This document shows positions 12,105 to 12,401 of a stretch of 12,401 nt of DNA, piece by piece. The translations under genes were made by a program, and so were the position numbers. How positions within the stretch are numbered: the first letter of the stretch is position 1; every line of letters begins with the position of its first letter. Source of the DNA: Baffinella frigidus (lineage: Eukaryota; Cryptophyceae; Cryptomonadales; Baffinellaceae); the NCBI GenBank assembly GCA_026770585.1, contig MU646394.1, forward strand, positions 763,321-775,721, in the 5' to 3' direction. The notes beneath the pieces are model-generated. The model searched no databases. It had not been told where the DNA came from and was given only the letters and a program-made list of their open reading frames with translations.

Positions 12105-12156
12105 TGTTCAAGAATACGGGGCGATCGCATCCCGTCAGGTATTTTGAATTTAAATG
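12104..12156 (-). CDS. Candidate exon E0 (weak)
   Basis: A good donor, CAG|GTGCGT, lies at 12104/12103 on the minus strand. In front of it, the frame ending 'S-P-R-I-L-E-Q' is open and exits in phase 0, which matches the phase-0 entry of E1. In related repeat proteins a helix of the type 'A-x-x-M-x-x-x-L-E-x-L-P' precedes the next module. Here 'M-R-S-P-R-I-L-E-Q' joined to 'V-P-Y-P-D-V-D-G-V-V' of E1 resembles that. The acceptor is uncertain: I propose CCGAG|CA at 12157/12156 because in-frame stops lie a little further upstream, and its pyrimidine tract is poor. The exon could start elsewhere or not be real. Confidence 0.35.
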
Positions 12157-12401
12157 CTCGGCGGAGTTCCCCATACAACCAAAATTACTACACGCGCGAT
12201 TAAAGAGTCGTGTCCGAAAGATCATCTGGGAGTTCTACGAATGTGCGCAATTGGGAGTTCTACGAATGTGCGGAGTTCTTGGCCATGTTGAGGCTAAGAT
12301 AGCAACTTATTCGCTTAGGGGTTATTGACGAAATCCCTTCGTAGCCGTATGAAATCGCACCTTTTCGACGACGCGCGGCGATCGCGATTGGTGGTATCTT
12401 G
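12157..12401. other. Upstream of E0, nothing recognised
   Basis: It contains a short direct repeat (GGGAGTTCTACGAATGTGCG at about 12229 and 12253), the second 35-base repeat copy (12306-12340) and an AAAATTACTACAC motif shared with M4. No further exon is supported. Confidence 0.4.

Overview
The window reads as nuclear DNA of a eukaryote. It has no bacterial-style genes, no long intact ORF and no RNA gene I can see. It is full of degenerate TTTAGGG-type (plant/algal) telomere repeats, short foldback transposons (MITE-like) and microsatellites. Translating both strands and joining short blocks at GT...AG sites gives one coherent, partial gene on the minus strand, running from about 12104 down to 657. 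I cannot name the species. TTTAGGG repeats plus a large IPT/TIG surface protein with many introns fit an alga-like protist (a chromerid, dinoflagellate, stramenopile or haptophyte); that is inference.

The gene model, 5' to 3' on the minus strand: E0 (about 12156-12104, weak), E1 11403-11127, E2 10947-10767, E3 10333-10249, E4 8893-8762, E5 6811-6731, E6 4814-4683, E7 2653-2534, E8 1542-1450 (alternative E8B 1678-1550) and E9 750-657. Every joint keeps the reading frame: E1/E2 is phase 1, E2/E3 is phase 2, and the others are phase 0. The joined E1-E9 protein (about 398 residues) has no stop. It reads as a beta-rich module ending in W-x-V-T and L-T-G signatures (E1-E3), then a first IPT/TIG domain (E4 end, E5, E6, start of E7) and a second one (E7 end, E8, E9). 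Three N-glycosylation sequons suggest an extracellular or lumenal protein. Both ends of the gene lie outside the window.

The introns hold the surprise. Most exons sit among decayed partial copies of themselves with a strict polarity. Copies of the exon's 5' part, with its acceptor, lie upstream (E8: 1796-2259; E7: 2752-3233; E6: 4839-5761; E5: 6944-7310; E3: about 10618). Copies of its 3' part, with its donor, lie downstream (E8: 783-1325; E6: 4346-4608; E5: 6097-6585; E4: 7672-8644; E3: 9229-10100). The introns seem to have grown by repeated local tandem duplications with one breakpoint inside an exon, leaving half-exons that exon definition would not splice in.

The rest of the introns is telomere-like repeat, often starting right at a 5' splice site, plus at least eleven foldback elements. 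For one (9359-9509) the window itself contains a paralogous empty site, showing insertion into TA with TA duplication. Another (6815-6941) sits exactly against the E5 acceptor. Intron lengths in the model run from 179 to about 2030 bases. No promoter, start codon, terminator or polyadenylation site for the gene is visible.
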